A DNA stretch of 64,000 bases from Maylandia zebra (Eukaryota > Chordata > Actinopteri > Cichliformes > Cichlidae): NCBI RefSeq assembly GCF_041146795.1, contig NC_135188.1, positions 4,512,419-4,576,418 of the forward strand. The letters are read 5' to 3'. The notes below the pieces were generated by a model. It saw only the letters and a program-made list of their open reading frames with translations. It did not search any database and had not been told where the DNA came from. Positions within the stretch are counted from its first letter, which is position 1; each line of letters begins with the position of its first letter. Shown here piece by piece: positions 36,638 to 47,835 of this stretch. The translations under genes were made by a program, and so were the position numbers.

Positions 36638-37556
36638 AAGATGCAGATCTACTGGGATTTTCCCACTACAATCATCTCAGAGAATGGTCTGAAAAAGAGA
36701 AATATCCACTGAGTGTAGATCTCTGGGGGAAAGTTGGCCTCTTGATACTAGGGGTCAGGGGAGAATTGCCAGACTGCTTAAGCTGATAGGAAAGGTCACA
36801 AGGTGCAGAAGAGCATCTCTGAACACACAACACATTGAACCTCGAAGCAGAAGAAGACAACACTGGGTGCCACTCCTGTCAGCTAAGAACCGGAAACTGA
36901 GGCCACAATTTGGGTTTGCCAAAATTAAAATGTTGCCCTGTCTGATAGGACTTAATTTGTACTGAGTTTGAAAGGCATTTTGAATGGTAGGCTCAGAATC
37001 TGATGTGAACAACATGAAAGCCTGGATGCCACAGCCTCCCCATCCATCCATTCATCCATCCATCCATCCTCTCCCTTCTCCTTTTTCAGGGTCGCGGAGG
37101 ACGAGAGGTAGGGGACACCCTGGACAGGTCGGCAGTCTGTCGCAGGGCTCACAGCCTACCCGCGTATTGCTATTCATTATGTTCATCCCTTTACGGCCAC
37201 ATAAAGTGTACCCATCGTCTGAGGGCTGCTTCAAGCAACAAAACACGTCATGCCATGAAGCTGAAATCATCTCAAGCTGATTTCTTGGTTCACTGAACTC
37301 AAACGGCCTCCAAAGTCACCAGATCTCAACCCACTAGAGCACCTTGGGGGTGCAGTGGAATGAGTGCTTCATATCACGGATGTGCAGCCAACTAATCTGT
37401 CGCAACTGTGTGACATTAACATCTCAATATGGATCAAAATCTTTTGGCAAGGTCTCGGGAACTTATTGGATCTGTAAACATGTTAGTTAACAAGGCACAA
37501 AGTGGGTCCAACACAGTATTAGTGATGTGTACCTAATAAAGTGACCATTGACAGTA
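36638..37556 (+). pseudogene. Decayed Tc1-like transposase, 5'-truncated
   Basis: The copy begins inside the helix-turn-helix part (LLGFSHYNHL, REWSEKEKYPLS), continues with text corresponding to RVPLLSAKNRKLRLQF, the VHPFMTT-like centre, and the third catalytic segment (WPPKSPDLNPLEHLGG). It ends with the TIR-proximal tgtacctaataaagtgacc. Many frameshifts and stops disable it. It is interrupted by a SINE fragment at 37038-37149. Confidence 0.75.
37038..37149 (-). repeat. SINE-like fragment inserted into the Tc1 copy
   Basis: In reverse complement it reads agccctgcgacagactgccg, then acctgtccagggtgt and a ggatggatggatg tail, i.e. the 3' end of the element at 39470-39852. CACAGCCT flanks it on both sides (37030-37037 and 37150-37157), and joining the flanks restores the Tc1 text gccacagcctac. 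It is a 5'-truncated retroposition event. Confidence 0.8.
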
Positions 37557-39129
37557 AGCCTAGATATCTTACTCTTAAAATGCAGAAACTATATTAGAAT
37601 TAGCAAATAAACTTGGGGGGGAAATTATTGAGGGCTACTTCTTAATTACAATGTCATTAAGACTAGTTTAATCATAAAAAAAGCCCCTAAATCTTCCAGA
37701 TTTTCCTCTTTCTTTTCCTCTTTCTCCACCAGAGGGCATCCTATAGTCGTAGATAGAAACAGACTGGTAATATCTAGCTTTTAGGTCAGTTTGTTATGCG
37801 TGGCAGTCATTGCAAGTGTAAAAATTAATAGTATATATTTTTTAATGATTGTTTAATTTATGTTCTATGTGCAAAAGCAAAACAAACAAGCAAACAGAAA
37901 AAAATCCCCAAATGACAGGTGTAAGAAAAAAAAAAAAGGACAGACGACAGGGGCACAGAGGTTGTGTGAGCGAGGTTAAAACAAGACGGATCTCTCACCC
38001 TGACTGGCCACTCCTTAAGAACAAACAGTCCGCCAGATGTTGAATGTCCCGCTTAAATCAACATCACTGACTGCTGAGAGGCGGAAAACAACGAGAGAGC
38101 CTGGACGTAGCTGCAGAAACTTCACAGACACAAGGCAGAAATATGGTTTGCAAGCACCCGTGCACACACTCACACAGAGGTCACTACACGAGGAATGCAC
38201 TCAGACACACACTGATGCTCAACATCGACCCCCATGCTGTGAAACATCATTTACCCAGATTCTTGGCCTTTGGAAAATTCCATTTTTTCTGATGTCTGGG
38301 CTGTCCTGCGTGTCTCTGCGGCGTCTCTCTTTTGTATTTCTTTGAAAAAAAAAAGACCTATTTTACAGAAATAGACAGTTCATAGCAGGTAGCTACAAAT
38401 ATGGGACTCACGTTTTTTAGAGAATCATCGACGGAAGTAAACTCAAACAGAAACACGCTGCCTTTCATCTGTTTCGGATGATTTTTATCTATTGAGTTTT
38501 ATCTTTTGTCTGTCTGAAAATTGTAGTGTTGATTTAGCGGAGAGAGCTTTAAAGTTTAAAGGGATTCAAAACATTAATTACTTTTAAATTTTTTGAAACA
38601 GCAGGTTGGGCTAGTTGAATGCAACGTGTGTTTCTTACATCTTCAGAGAGGCTCTATGAGCTTCGGAGCTGAAGACTGATTGATGTGTATAATGTTTGGG
38701 TCTCGACAAGCTTTACTCTGCATCTTTGATTTTACAGACATGGTTGTCTCTCTTTCCTTGATCATACAGTTTCTTCGCACAAAGACAGCTTTTTTGTGTA
38801 ATTGTGCCTTTGTGCACCACCTCAGGAGATTTTAAATCAATCTAAATGTGACTGAAGTGCAGACCTTCAGCTTTTTTTTTAGCTGTCATGCCCAGATGTG
38901 TCCTGTTCCCTTGGTACAAATTAAACAGATAAAATATTTGCAGCTAATTCCACTTGTATTTGGTGACTACTGTTTTAAAAAAGATTGTAAAAACCTTTAG
39001 GGAGGGTTGAATCTACAAGCTGGTACATTCTTAAAAACAATGGATGCACATCGATACCAAAATGCCTGAAAGACCACAGAAGACAAAAAATGCACGATGA
39101 CAGAATTATTTCAGTAGTTAAGAAAAATA
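37557..39129. other. Non-coding, nothing recognised
   Basis: No supported gene. It contains only short A- or T-runs (for example near 37927 and 38345) and unremarkable frames on both strands. Confidence 0.5.
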
Positions 39130-39137
39130 ATTTCACG

Positions 39138-39340
39138 CATCTCTCGAGGAGACACATACTGACAGAGGCGAGGCTGCCGGACACTGGCGCCACCGGGCCC
39201 TCTGACCACCACCAGTAGGCAACGGGTGAAGTGTCTTGCCCAAGGACACAATGACCGAGACTGTCCAAGCCGGGGCTCGAGCCGGCAACCTTCCGATTAC
39301 AAGACAAACTGCCAACTCTTGGGCCACATTCGCCCCATTG
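39138..39340 (-). repeat. tRNA-derived SINE, minus strand, 3'-truncated
   Basis: The reverse complement matches the SINE at 61.2 kb: tRNA-like head with a B box in the ggctcgagccggcaac segment, the gtccttgggcaagacact segment, and the core gtggtggtcagagggcccgg. The 3' tail is missing. Confidence 0.8.
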
Positions 39341-39469
39341 ATCAAAAACCAATGGATCTCATTGCATGTTGGAGAGAGACAAACCCACAAGAGAGAAAAA
39401 CACTGTGGAATTCACATCAGGCTTCCAGTGAGCTCATATGCAGCATTTGCTGTGATAGGTTCTTGACTC

Positions 39470-39852
39470 GGGGCAGCACGCTGGCACGGTGGTTAGCACT
39501 GTTGCAGCAAGAAGGTCCTGAGTTCAATTCCACCATCAGGCCGGGGTCTTTCTGTGTGGAGTTTGCATGTTCTCCCCGTGTTTGCGTGGGTTCTCTCCGG
39601 GTACTCCGGCTTCCTCCCACTGTCCAAAGACATGCAGCTTGTGGGGATAGGTTAATTGGATAATCCAAATTGCCACTAGGTGTGAATGTGCAAGTGAATG
39701 TGAGTGTGAATGGTTGTCTGTCCCTATGTGTTAGCCCTGCGACAGACTGGCGACCTGTCCAGGGTGTACCCCGCCTTTCGCCCTATGACAGCTGGGATAG
39801 GCTCCAGCGCCCCCCGCGACCCTGAAAAGGATAAGCGGAAGTGGATGGATGG
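39470..39852 (+). repeat. Retroposed SINE-like element with ATGG tail and 10-bp duplication
   Basis: It starts ggggcagcacgctggcacgg, continues tctgtgtggagtttgcatgt and ctgggataggctccagc, and ends in gtggatggatgg. TTCTTGACTC lies on both sides (39460-39469, 39853-39862), a target duplication typical of LINE-driven retroposition. The ATGG tail suggests mobilisation by an L2-type LINE. This family is very common in teleosts. Confidence 0.85.
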
Positions 39853-39862
39853 TTCTTGACTC

Positions 39863-41664
39863 TGAAGTGTTACATGTGTGATAACACGATGGGAGGGGTT
39901 GTAATGTAATGCAATGCTCTCCTATATGTTGGTCTGAAAGGCCAGACCCAAGATCATCACAGGGAGATCCACCGGGAGCTTCTTTGTACAGTTGAGGGAA
40001 AACAAAGCTGAGAAAACATCCTTGTTATGTTTTAACAAACGTAAAACTCCAAACAAGAGCGTAAGCTGGAAAATTAGACGATTTGACTTCTTCTCTACTT
40101 AAGTTTAAAATGTTATTTTTAATGTTGAATCTTATTTACGGCTCAGTCAGATGATTCTGAACCTTGCCTTGGTTGCCACTATCCCATTAGTTTTGTCTCC
40201 TCTCTCATAGTTTTTGCTTTGTCTTGGTTGTTTTTTCTTTATGTTTTTCTTTCATCACTTTTCTTTGCCCTACTCTGATGACCGCCTTCCTACAAGATGC
40301 TGGTGCTTTATGAATAAAACCGATTAAAACCAAAATAAAGTAGCTGATACTATGAAGGACACATGGTATCAAAGCTTGATCAGAGATCTTTAAATAAGGA
40401 CCAAAATTACTGCAGAAGAACCAGTTGTGTTTTTTCATTCCTTTCTTTTACCTGCCAAACCTAGTGCCTTGATTTATTCACAGTGCAAGTACAGCCCTGA
40501 TTTTAATCCAATATTCAGATTTTAGTTGCATTTGTAGCCTTGAGCTGTTTGCACAGATGAGGTAGAAAAGGTGGGACCTCACTTCTTTCTCAGCACCTTC
40601 AGAATGCAAATCCTCGTCCTCCGCGTGAGGTCGGCTCTGCATGATGTTGAAACAACATAAAAATCGCACATGCGCAGACATGCAATGAAGCAAATTATGT
40701 CTCCTGGCTCCCAAACTCTGAAACTCTGTAACCACATTTAGAAGAAACCAAGTGAAGACCTAAGACTGATTTGTTCCCAGATGAAGCTGCAGAAGAGGAA
40801 CACCGTGAAGAAAATCAGCCAGTAATAACAACCCTGTAGATCAGGTGATTAAATGCTTATAGAGAAAAAAAACCTTTAAACTTAGTTGGTATAAATTTCA
40901 ACACAACAAAATGAGAAGTCTGAAGACCAACAACTATATGCCTGTTTATTCATGCAGCCTTGTCTCACCTCTGCCTCCCAGACGGTGGTATCCTCTGGAG
41001 GAGATGAAATCCAATAATTATGAAACATATTCTCCCTCCTGAGTTGGGACATCTGCGACTTGCGAAACCTCAGTCACACCAGGCTGTACTCACAGCTCCT
41101 CACATGTCCTTTAAACCCAATGAACAGCAGCACGAGCAGCTGTCGTCATAGATGAAACACACGTCACATTCAGGATTCTCATCTGCTGCATTCCACTCAT
41201 ATAATATGGATGAACCACCCACAGGTGCAAAATTAAGCAATCCATACGCATGGAATCGGACCTTTTAGTGAGCGTGCAGCACTGTACATGTGCATCTGCA
41301 TCATGTGCATACATACATGACTAAAATGTAAGCTTCAGATGTTTAGCAGCTGCAGATGTAGAGCTTGCAAGCCTAAAGTATGATCAGCACTGTAGTTGTC
41401 CACTTTACTGGTCATGCACAGATCTCTAAGATCTACCATACTTATTATTACCAGTTATTCTTTTGTGATTTGTTAATATAAGAATACGCCAATGGGTCAC
41501 TCCGAGAGAATGACTAATAAGCATTCATTGAGAGGTTATTGAGGGAAAAGTCTTAGTGAATGGCCTAGGTGTTTTAAAATATGCTTTCTTTTGGAATCAG
41601 GCATTCGTTAATGTTTTATGACTAAAAAGAGAAAAAACGTGACTAATATTAGTAAGTAACAAGT
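39863..41664. other. Non-coding, nothing recognised
   Basis: Short frames only. No motif, repeat end or exon-like structure that I can support. Confidence 0.5.
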
Positions 41665-41912
41665 TATATTTTGAAAATGAATTGATTTGCTTTGAAACTG
41701 CATTTTATCCTTTAAAAATTCAGCTCTCGAATAATTTCAGTTTCACTTCTCACCATTCAATTTCAGTTCCAAAATTCAGTTTTTTGGAACTTACATCCGG
41801 TTCCGGTTCAAGCGCAGATTAATAGAACTACGTTTTACTAGCGGACCGAAAGTGTTACTGACGGGAATCTACAGCGTCTTGAGCTGAATTAAGACTTCAG
41901 AAGTCATTCGTC

Positions 41913-42592
41913 ATGTCGAATGACCAGCGGATAAACTCTCAGGTTGGTAATAAATGTATTACATGTATAAGAACAAGCGTCATGTTAACAAATGATAGCC
42001 GTAAGGTAACTTTTATGCTTATTGTAGCTGTTAGCTAAAAGCGCTAATTTAGCATAGTTTGCCCTGAATTCAGATTTGACAAACAAATATGATCGACTGT
42101 TTCTAGTAGAATTCCAAAGCTGTCATCTTGGACCCTCTCAGAGTACCCCCTCTGTATGCTTGCAGAGACCCCTACAGTAGGGAAACATGCAAAACGGTGC
42201 CCAAACCTTTGTATTTTAGCTTTATTTATGTCTTACACAGCATCCCAACTCTTTAGCTAACTTAATAACTTTAGCTAAAGTGAATAGTTAGTCTAATTCA
42301 TTAGTGCAGCATTACTGGATCACCTCTGTTTGAAGTGATATAATATGATATACAACTATCACTGTGTTTAACTACCATAATAATTCTTAGGGTACTGAGT
42401 GCATGCTTAATTAATTTTTTTTTTTTAAACACACTGCTCCATTAATATGTTTGACAGGCTGAAGTTGTCGGGTCACCTCCTAAATCGACCATCTTTTACA
42501 GGTGTTTTGTGCCAGAAATGGAGTGTCCACTGAAGACTGAAGATACTGAATCTCTACGCCTTGCCATTGATCCCTCTTGCGCCTTCATCTAG
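41913..42592 (+). other. Possible two-exon small open frame (54 codons) in the inverted repeat
   Basis: ATG at 41913 opens 10 codons (MSNDQRINSQ) up to a GTTGGT donor. In the spacer, an acceptor-like ttgacag precedes 42458, and the frame continues 44 codons to TAG at 42590 (AEVVGSPPKSTIFY, then FVPEMECPLKTEDTESL). The first part is duplicated in the right arm on the minus strand (44734-44705). The donor is weak and I know no family with this sequence. It may be a captured host-gene fragment or chance. Confidence 0.25.
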
Positions 42593-43170
42593 ACAAGAGA
42601 CATTAACTTAACCACTCTCATATGCTCTGTACCTACATCACCTTCCCTGACAGTCGTAGCTTGGCTCATCTGAGGGTGAAATTATAAGAATGTGTTATTT
42701 TGCAAAGTGCTCTCCAGGGTTCCTAAATAAAATATGGCGTTGAGGTCATTTCTTTTGAATTAATCCCTTCTTCTGAAATATAAGAACCTCTCCTGGTTTT
42801 AATGGCACTTTGGATTTCTTTACTTTCTGTTCCACTTCCAAACCCAAATAGATGCTGACAAGCTGACACAGTAACATGGAAGAGGGAAAGACGTTGGAAA
42901 GGACTACTACAAATAAACCTAATGCCTAACAATGAAAAGTGTAAAATAAGAACAATAATAATAATAAAGATAAAAGATGAAGTAACAAGTTTTTAGTATT
43001 TTATTTATTCCAAATGATCATCCAGATGTCTGTGACATGTGATGACAAACACCATAATGGAAGGCCTTAGTCATCACATGCTTAAACTCATCATATATTT
43101 TTGCATATGCTGAACAGGCAGTCAGACATGCTGTAACTGTGGGGTAGAAAACAGCATGAACACCATACGG

Positions 43171-43254
43171 CAGGGGTCTCAAACTCCAGTCCTTGAGGGC
43201 ATGGAAAAGTTGCATGACACTTTGACCTTTGAGGACTGGAGTTTGAGACCCCTG
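43171..43254. mobile_element. 84-bp hAT MITE
   Basis: CAGGGGTCTCAAACTCCAGT at the left is mirrored at the right (ACTGGAGTTTGAGACCCCTG). The flanks ccatacgg (43163-43170) and tcatacgg (43255-43262) match at 7 of 8 bases, as an aged hAT duplication would. It lies in the spacer of the inverted repeat. Confidence 0.87.
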
Positions 43255-43726
43255 TCATACGGAATATGACAGGTGTGGTTGAACTGCATGAAGACTCTGA
43301 AGTTTCTCTTCTCTTCTGGCAGGACAGGAATGTGGCCTAGTCCTGTGAGCCACTGTAAGGATGTACTTAGAGTAGAACTGGACTGTCACCGGCCTCAGGC
43401 TCTTCACCCTTTTCAAAGACAAAGCAGTCATTTAAATAAAATATTAGATATTGTTTACCTGTAAATGCACAAAGTAAATTTAGAAATGTTATTATTGTCA
43501 AGAGTGAACAAGCACTGATAGTGTAATCTACAGCTGTGGCCAAACGTTTAGAGAATGAGAAGTGTTGTTTGCTTATTTACAAAGTTTGCTGTTTCAGTGA
43601 TAGTTGTATATCATATTATATCACTTCAAACAGAGGTGATCCAGTAATGCTGCACTAATGAATTAGACTAACTATTCACTTTAGCTAAAGTTATTAAGTT
43701 AGCTAAAGAGTTGGGATGCTGTGTTA

Positions 43727-44413
43727 TGCTGGGCTTACACTGTGCGATTTTTGGCCCATTTTGAGCCGATTTTTGAGTCGTGCGACCGTTTTGGCGATCG
43801 GCCCGATTTTGGCCTTCATCGTGCGTCGTGTAGTATACGTGGGGTAACGAGAAGCGATTAACACCTCACGACCAGCTCCCGATCATCAATCGCTTGGTCG
43901 TGAGGGTGTCGCCGCAGCTTCTCACACTGCGCACGCGCAAACACAAATGTCAGCGAAAAAGACGGCGCAGCACGGCAGTGCAGCGTGTGATCTGGACACA
44001 CAAGCGATGGAGGCACAACTTGTAGAACTATGGCAAGCTCACCCGAACCTTTTCGATGTGGCCTAACAAAATTATCACGACCACAACAACCGTGAAAATA
44101 GTTGGATTTACATTGCTGCTCAATCACAGCTGCCTGATCAATGTTTTTCATTAGCAATTTAGCAAAGTTGATGGTGGTGGTGTGTCTGTGTGAGTGAAAG
44201 ACAGAGAGAGAGAGCGAGCAACAGAATTTCTCTTATAACCTTCATTTTATGGACGCACAGTGTGAGCACTCGGGTCGCATCAGAGCATCGGGCCGTATAG
44301 TGTGAGACCCTGCATCGTGACCTACGAACTTCTAACCCCTGCGAGTCAATCGTACAGTTTGAGCAGAAGCTGAATCGCGCGACTGAAAAAAATCGCACAG
44401 TGTCTGCCCAGCA
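43727..44413 (+). mobile_element. PIF/Harbinger-type element in the right arm of the inverted repeat
   Basis: The TIR TGCTGGGCTTACACTGTGCG matches the complement of the right end (TGCTGGGCAGACACTGTGCG). The flanks are TTA (43724-43726) and TAA (44414-44416). The left arm of the inverted repeat preserves the uninterrupted site (gtgtaagac). A MADF/Myb-like coding remnant inside supports the class. It inserted after the arms were duplicated. Confidence 0.85.
44007..44161 (+). pseudogene. MADF (Myb/SANT-like) domain remnant of a Harbinger element
   Basis: From ATG at 44007 the frame reads MEAQLVELWQAHPNLFDVA, a stop (TAA 44064-44066), then QNYHDHNNRENSWIYIAAQ. This is the first part of a MADF domain (LIxLVxxxPxLYDxxxxxYxDxxxRxxAWxxIA), the accessory DNA-binding protein of PIF/Harbinger elements. 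The in-frame stop and early end make it non-functional. Confidence 0.75.
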
Positions 44414-45001
44414 TAAGACATAAATAAAGCTAAAACACAAAGGTTTGGACACCGTTTTGCATGTTTCCCTACTGTAGGGGTCTCTGCAAGCATACAGAGG
44501 GGTACTCTGAGAGGGTCCAAGATGACAACTCTGGAATTCTACTAGAAACAGTCGATCATATTTGTTGTCAAATCTGAATTCAGGGCAAACTACGCTAAAT
44601 TAGCGCTTTTAGCTAACAGCTACAATAAGCATAAAAGTTACCTTACGGCTATCATTTGTTAACATGACGCTTGTTCTTATACATGTAATACATTTATTAC
44701 CAACCTGAGAGTTTATCCGCTGGTCATTCGACATGACGAATGACTTCTGAAGTCTTAATTCAGCTCAAGACGCTGTAGATTCCCGTCAGTAACACTTTCG
44801 GTCCGCTAGTAAAACGTAGTTCTATTAATCTGCGCTTGAACCGGAACCGGATGTAAGTTCCAAAAAACTGAATTTTGGAACTGAAATTGAATTGTAGAAC
44901 TGAAACTGAATGGTGAGAAGTGAAACTGAAATTATTCGAGAGCTGAATTTTTAAAGGATAAAATGCAGTTTCAAAGCAAATCAATTCATTTTCAAAATAT
45001 A

Positions 45002-45165
45002 AAATTCAATTTCAATTAGTGATGATCATTTTCAAACCATAAATTCAATTTCAAATTAGCCTAATTCAAATTCAGTTTTCAAAAGCATTTATTCAAGTTA
45101 CAATTCAGATTCAATCTGAGCAATTCAAATTCAAATTGAACTTATTCAAATTCAGTGTCTGATGG
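45002..45165. repeat. Imperfect tandem motif region (aattcaaattcaa)
   Basis: Many irregular copies of attcaaattc and ttcaatttc run from the edge of the inverted repeat to about 45165. It is simple-sequence-like, with no coding potential. Confidence 0.6.
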
Positions 45166-45360
45166 CACAGATTTCTGCCCATAGGTTTGATCGAGCAAAA
45201 AACTCTCTGCAAATGAAAAAAAAGGTTACAGCTGGACAAAAAATGTCTGTCTGTTTGTGAACGATATATTCTTTAAAATAAGCATTAGTACCATTTAGGC
45301 AGAACCTGCTTGCACAAAAATGGTAGATTAATTTTATCAATGATGGCTCACCTGCAAGGT

Positions 45361-45741
45361 GTTAGGAGACCTGGGTCAAGTCCGCGTCTCTTGTGTTATG
45401 TTTCCTGTTTTACTTTGAAAGTCCGTGTCTCGTGTTAATGTATCTGGGATTGCTTCCCTTGTCTTGTTAGCCCTGATTTGCCCCAGCTGTGTTTCCCTCC
45501 TGTTTCCCATTCCCTGATTGCTCCCTCAGTGTATTTAAGCCCTGTGTTTTATTTTGTCGGTGTCCATCATCCTGTGTTGTGTGTTCTGGTCATCTGTCTG
45601 CCAGTTAGTTATCTGTAGTCTCAGTTTGTTTAGTTTCTGTTCTGCGTTGCCATCTAGCAATAAAGCTGAGTTTGAGTTCACGTTTGCCTCTGAATGTCTG
45701 CACTTTGGGTCCTCCATACCACCACTCCTGCCTGCACCTGA
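45361..45741 (+). mobile_element. LTR-like repeat (possible solo LTR)
   Basis: A TATA-like gtatttaagccctgtg lies 110 bp before gcaataaagctgag, and the element closes near gcacctgaca. TG...CA ends (tgttagg ... ctgaca) fit an LTR, but I find no target duplication. The ends and class are uncertain. Confidence 0.45.
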
Positions 45742-47689
45742 CACCACACAAAAAAATGTTTATCCTACGCAATGACCTTGCGCTTATACATGTGGCCAAA
45801 CACCCACATTTCGCACATCAAGCAGTTTTCCTCATTAAACTGCCAGCACGAGTGCTCGATGCAGCCTTTTCATGTCACAGAAGAATAAGAAACAGCCTTC
45901 CTCACATAAACAATTCTCTCCCTCGACTCTTTCTGTGGCTCTTTTATGACCTTAATGGGTCTTTAGCGAGCAACTCGTAAAAGGCTCGACTCCTACTGAG
46001 AGGGCTTTCTTACTTTTCAGTGCTGCACAGCAAATCTGGCTTTTCTAATGGATTTACGGTTTAGGGCAATTACGGTTCAAGTGAACTGTGGTATTAACCG
46101 AATACTGCTTCCTCCTATGTTTTAGAGTTTTACAGTACACTGTAAATAAAACTGGTGGCATTGTTGAGACTGTAGGTGTTTCAATCTCCTGTTGAGTCTA
46201 AAAAGATATGGCAATGAAAGCAAGTGGAAACATTTGGATAAGAGGAGAACACGATGCGAAGATGCGCTGAAAACAATAAGAGGATGGCCTTGGGCTTATT
46301 GCAAATGTGCTCTGAATCTAGGAAGGAAGTTTAACATCAAATATTCACTCACACTGTGACACGTAGGCATGAGCATCTGCTCTTGACCCTTGAGCTGGAC
46401 AATAAAAAGGAAAACGCATGCAGTTAGCTGTTAAGGAAGCACCCCTTGTAATGAGGAGCAGCCATCTACTGTACACACATAGTGTAACCTCTCTGAAACT
46501 CAGGGCCCCCCACAAATTTCTTCACCAAGAATATTTACGCTGCGTGGTCTCATGAAACCACATCCCTGTTTTTGCCTTCTCAGTGAGTCGTCAAAATGAT
46601 CGTTTATACTCAGGCTTAATTCAGAGGTTTTTGCTTTACTTCTCCTGACTTTAAAATCTGTGACCTGCTGTATGTTCGTATAATAAAGGCTTGAGTTGTA
46701 CATGTAAATACACCTGCAGAGCGGCGGTGTTTCTACAGCGCTCTTTTAAACCCTGTAAACACATGTAAGTACTGCGGGAAGGAAAACAAAACAAATAAGG
46801 CAACTAATGAAGCCACTAATTTAAATATTTGCAATTAGTCCTGAAACACCACACAGAGCCCAGGCATGATTTGTGGATTAAGTACTGCAGTGTCTGCACT
46901 CTTGTGTACTTTCAAATGCTACAGCCTGCATAATCTTTCAGACGTGCAAACAGAGCCAGCTGAGGAATGTGAAACAAATGTGCAGCCGTTAGATTTGCAA
47001 GGCTTCAGATGAAAATGCTGCAAGACCAAAGTGAAGAAATTCCTCACCGGCAGGAAATCTATGTTCTCTCAGCAGTGATCTTTTAATTTCCTCAGCAGTC
47101 AAAACCAGACTAGGCAGAAGATCTGTATACAAACTAAAAAAACACTGGTAATTTGTTTCCTCTGCTTTTTATAAGTAATTATCATTGACTTTTTGTTCTC
47201 CTCCCTCTCTCTCTGTCCATCTACAGCACTTTCTCTTCTGACTTTTATCAATCTCCAAGCTGCGAAAAATAAAATCTTGTTTCCACGATCTTAATCATCA
47301 TTTCACTGAGGTTTGTTCTGGATTATCTCATCTTATTTCTTTCTGGCCCTGTCGTTTATCTGCATGTGTCTCCCCTTGGGGCAAGGTACTGTAACCACAC
47401 TAGAAGCAGAGATCGAGGCTGATCAAAGGCTGAAGGATAGGCGTCGCTCTTCTGTCTAATCACTGGGTTGGGCTTGTTGGTCAGGCCATAAGCATCACCT
47501 TCCTGGCATTCACTGACACACACAAGCTTTCACACACATACACAAACAAAAGGATTATATTTAGATAAAGAAAAACAGAGCAGGGGTGATTTATTTTTTA
47601 TTCCTTGTAAACACATGTGCAGAGGAAGGGATAGTGGAAATATTGGACAAAGGATGGTAAAGACTGAGCTGCCAGGCAGGAAGCAAAGA
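45742..47689. other. Non-coding, nothing recognised
   Basis: No supported exon or repeat. Only short frames are present. Confidence 0.5.
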
Positions 47690-47835
47690 GGAAGACGATC
47701 ACAGAGAAGGTACAGGGATGTAGTGAGAGACGACGCAGATGGTTGGTGTGACAGAGGCAAGTGAGATGAAGGCAGAAGATCTGCTGTGGCGACCGCTAAA
47801 GGGAGCAACCCGAAGAAGAAGCAGAAGAAGAAGAA
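47690..47835 (+). repeat. RTE-type LINE 3' end
   Basis: The text gatgtagtgagagacgacgc, then ggttggtgtgacagaggcaa and ctgctgtggcgaccgctaaa, ending in gaagaagaag, is the usual 3' terminus of fish RTE elements (MDVVREDMQVVGVTEE region, then the short UTR). Only about 145 bp remain. Confidence 0.72.

Larger units (their letters stand above)
41665..45001. repeat. Large inverted repeat: 700-bp arms around a 1.23-kb spacer
   Basis: The left arm 41665-42364 is the near-perfect reverse complement of 43595-45001, once the 687-bp insertion at 43727-44413 is removed. Differences are a few substitutions, one-base gaps and a 19-bp duplication in the right arm near 44894. Each arm contains an ETS-type region (catccggttccggttc) and a possible first exon that points inward. 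Arm identity of perhaps 98% implies a recent origin or gene conversion. Confidence 0.88.

Noticed and set aside
45535-45980. Frames of 64-102 codons on both strands
   Set aside because: They overlap the LTR-like repeat and its flank. No family resemblance and no exon borders.
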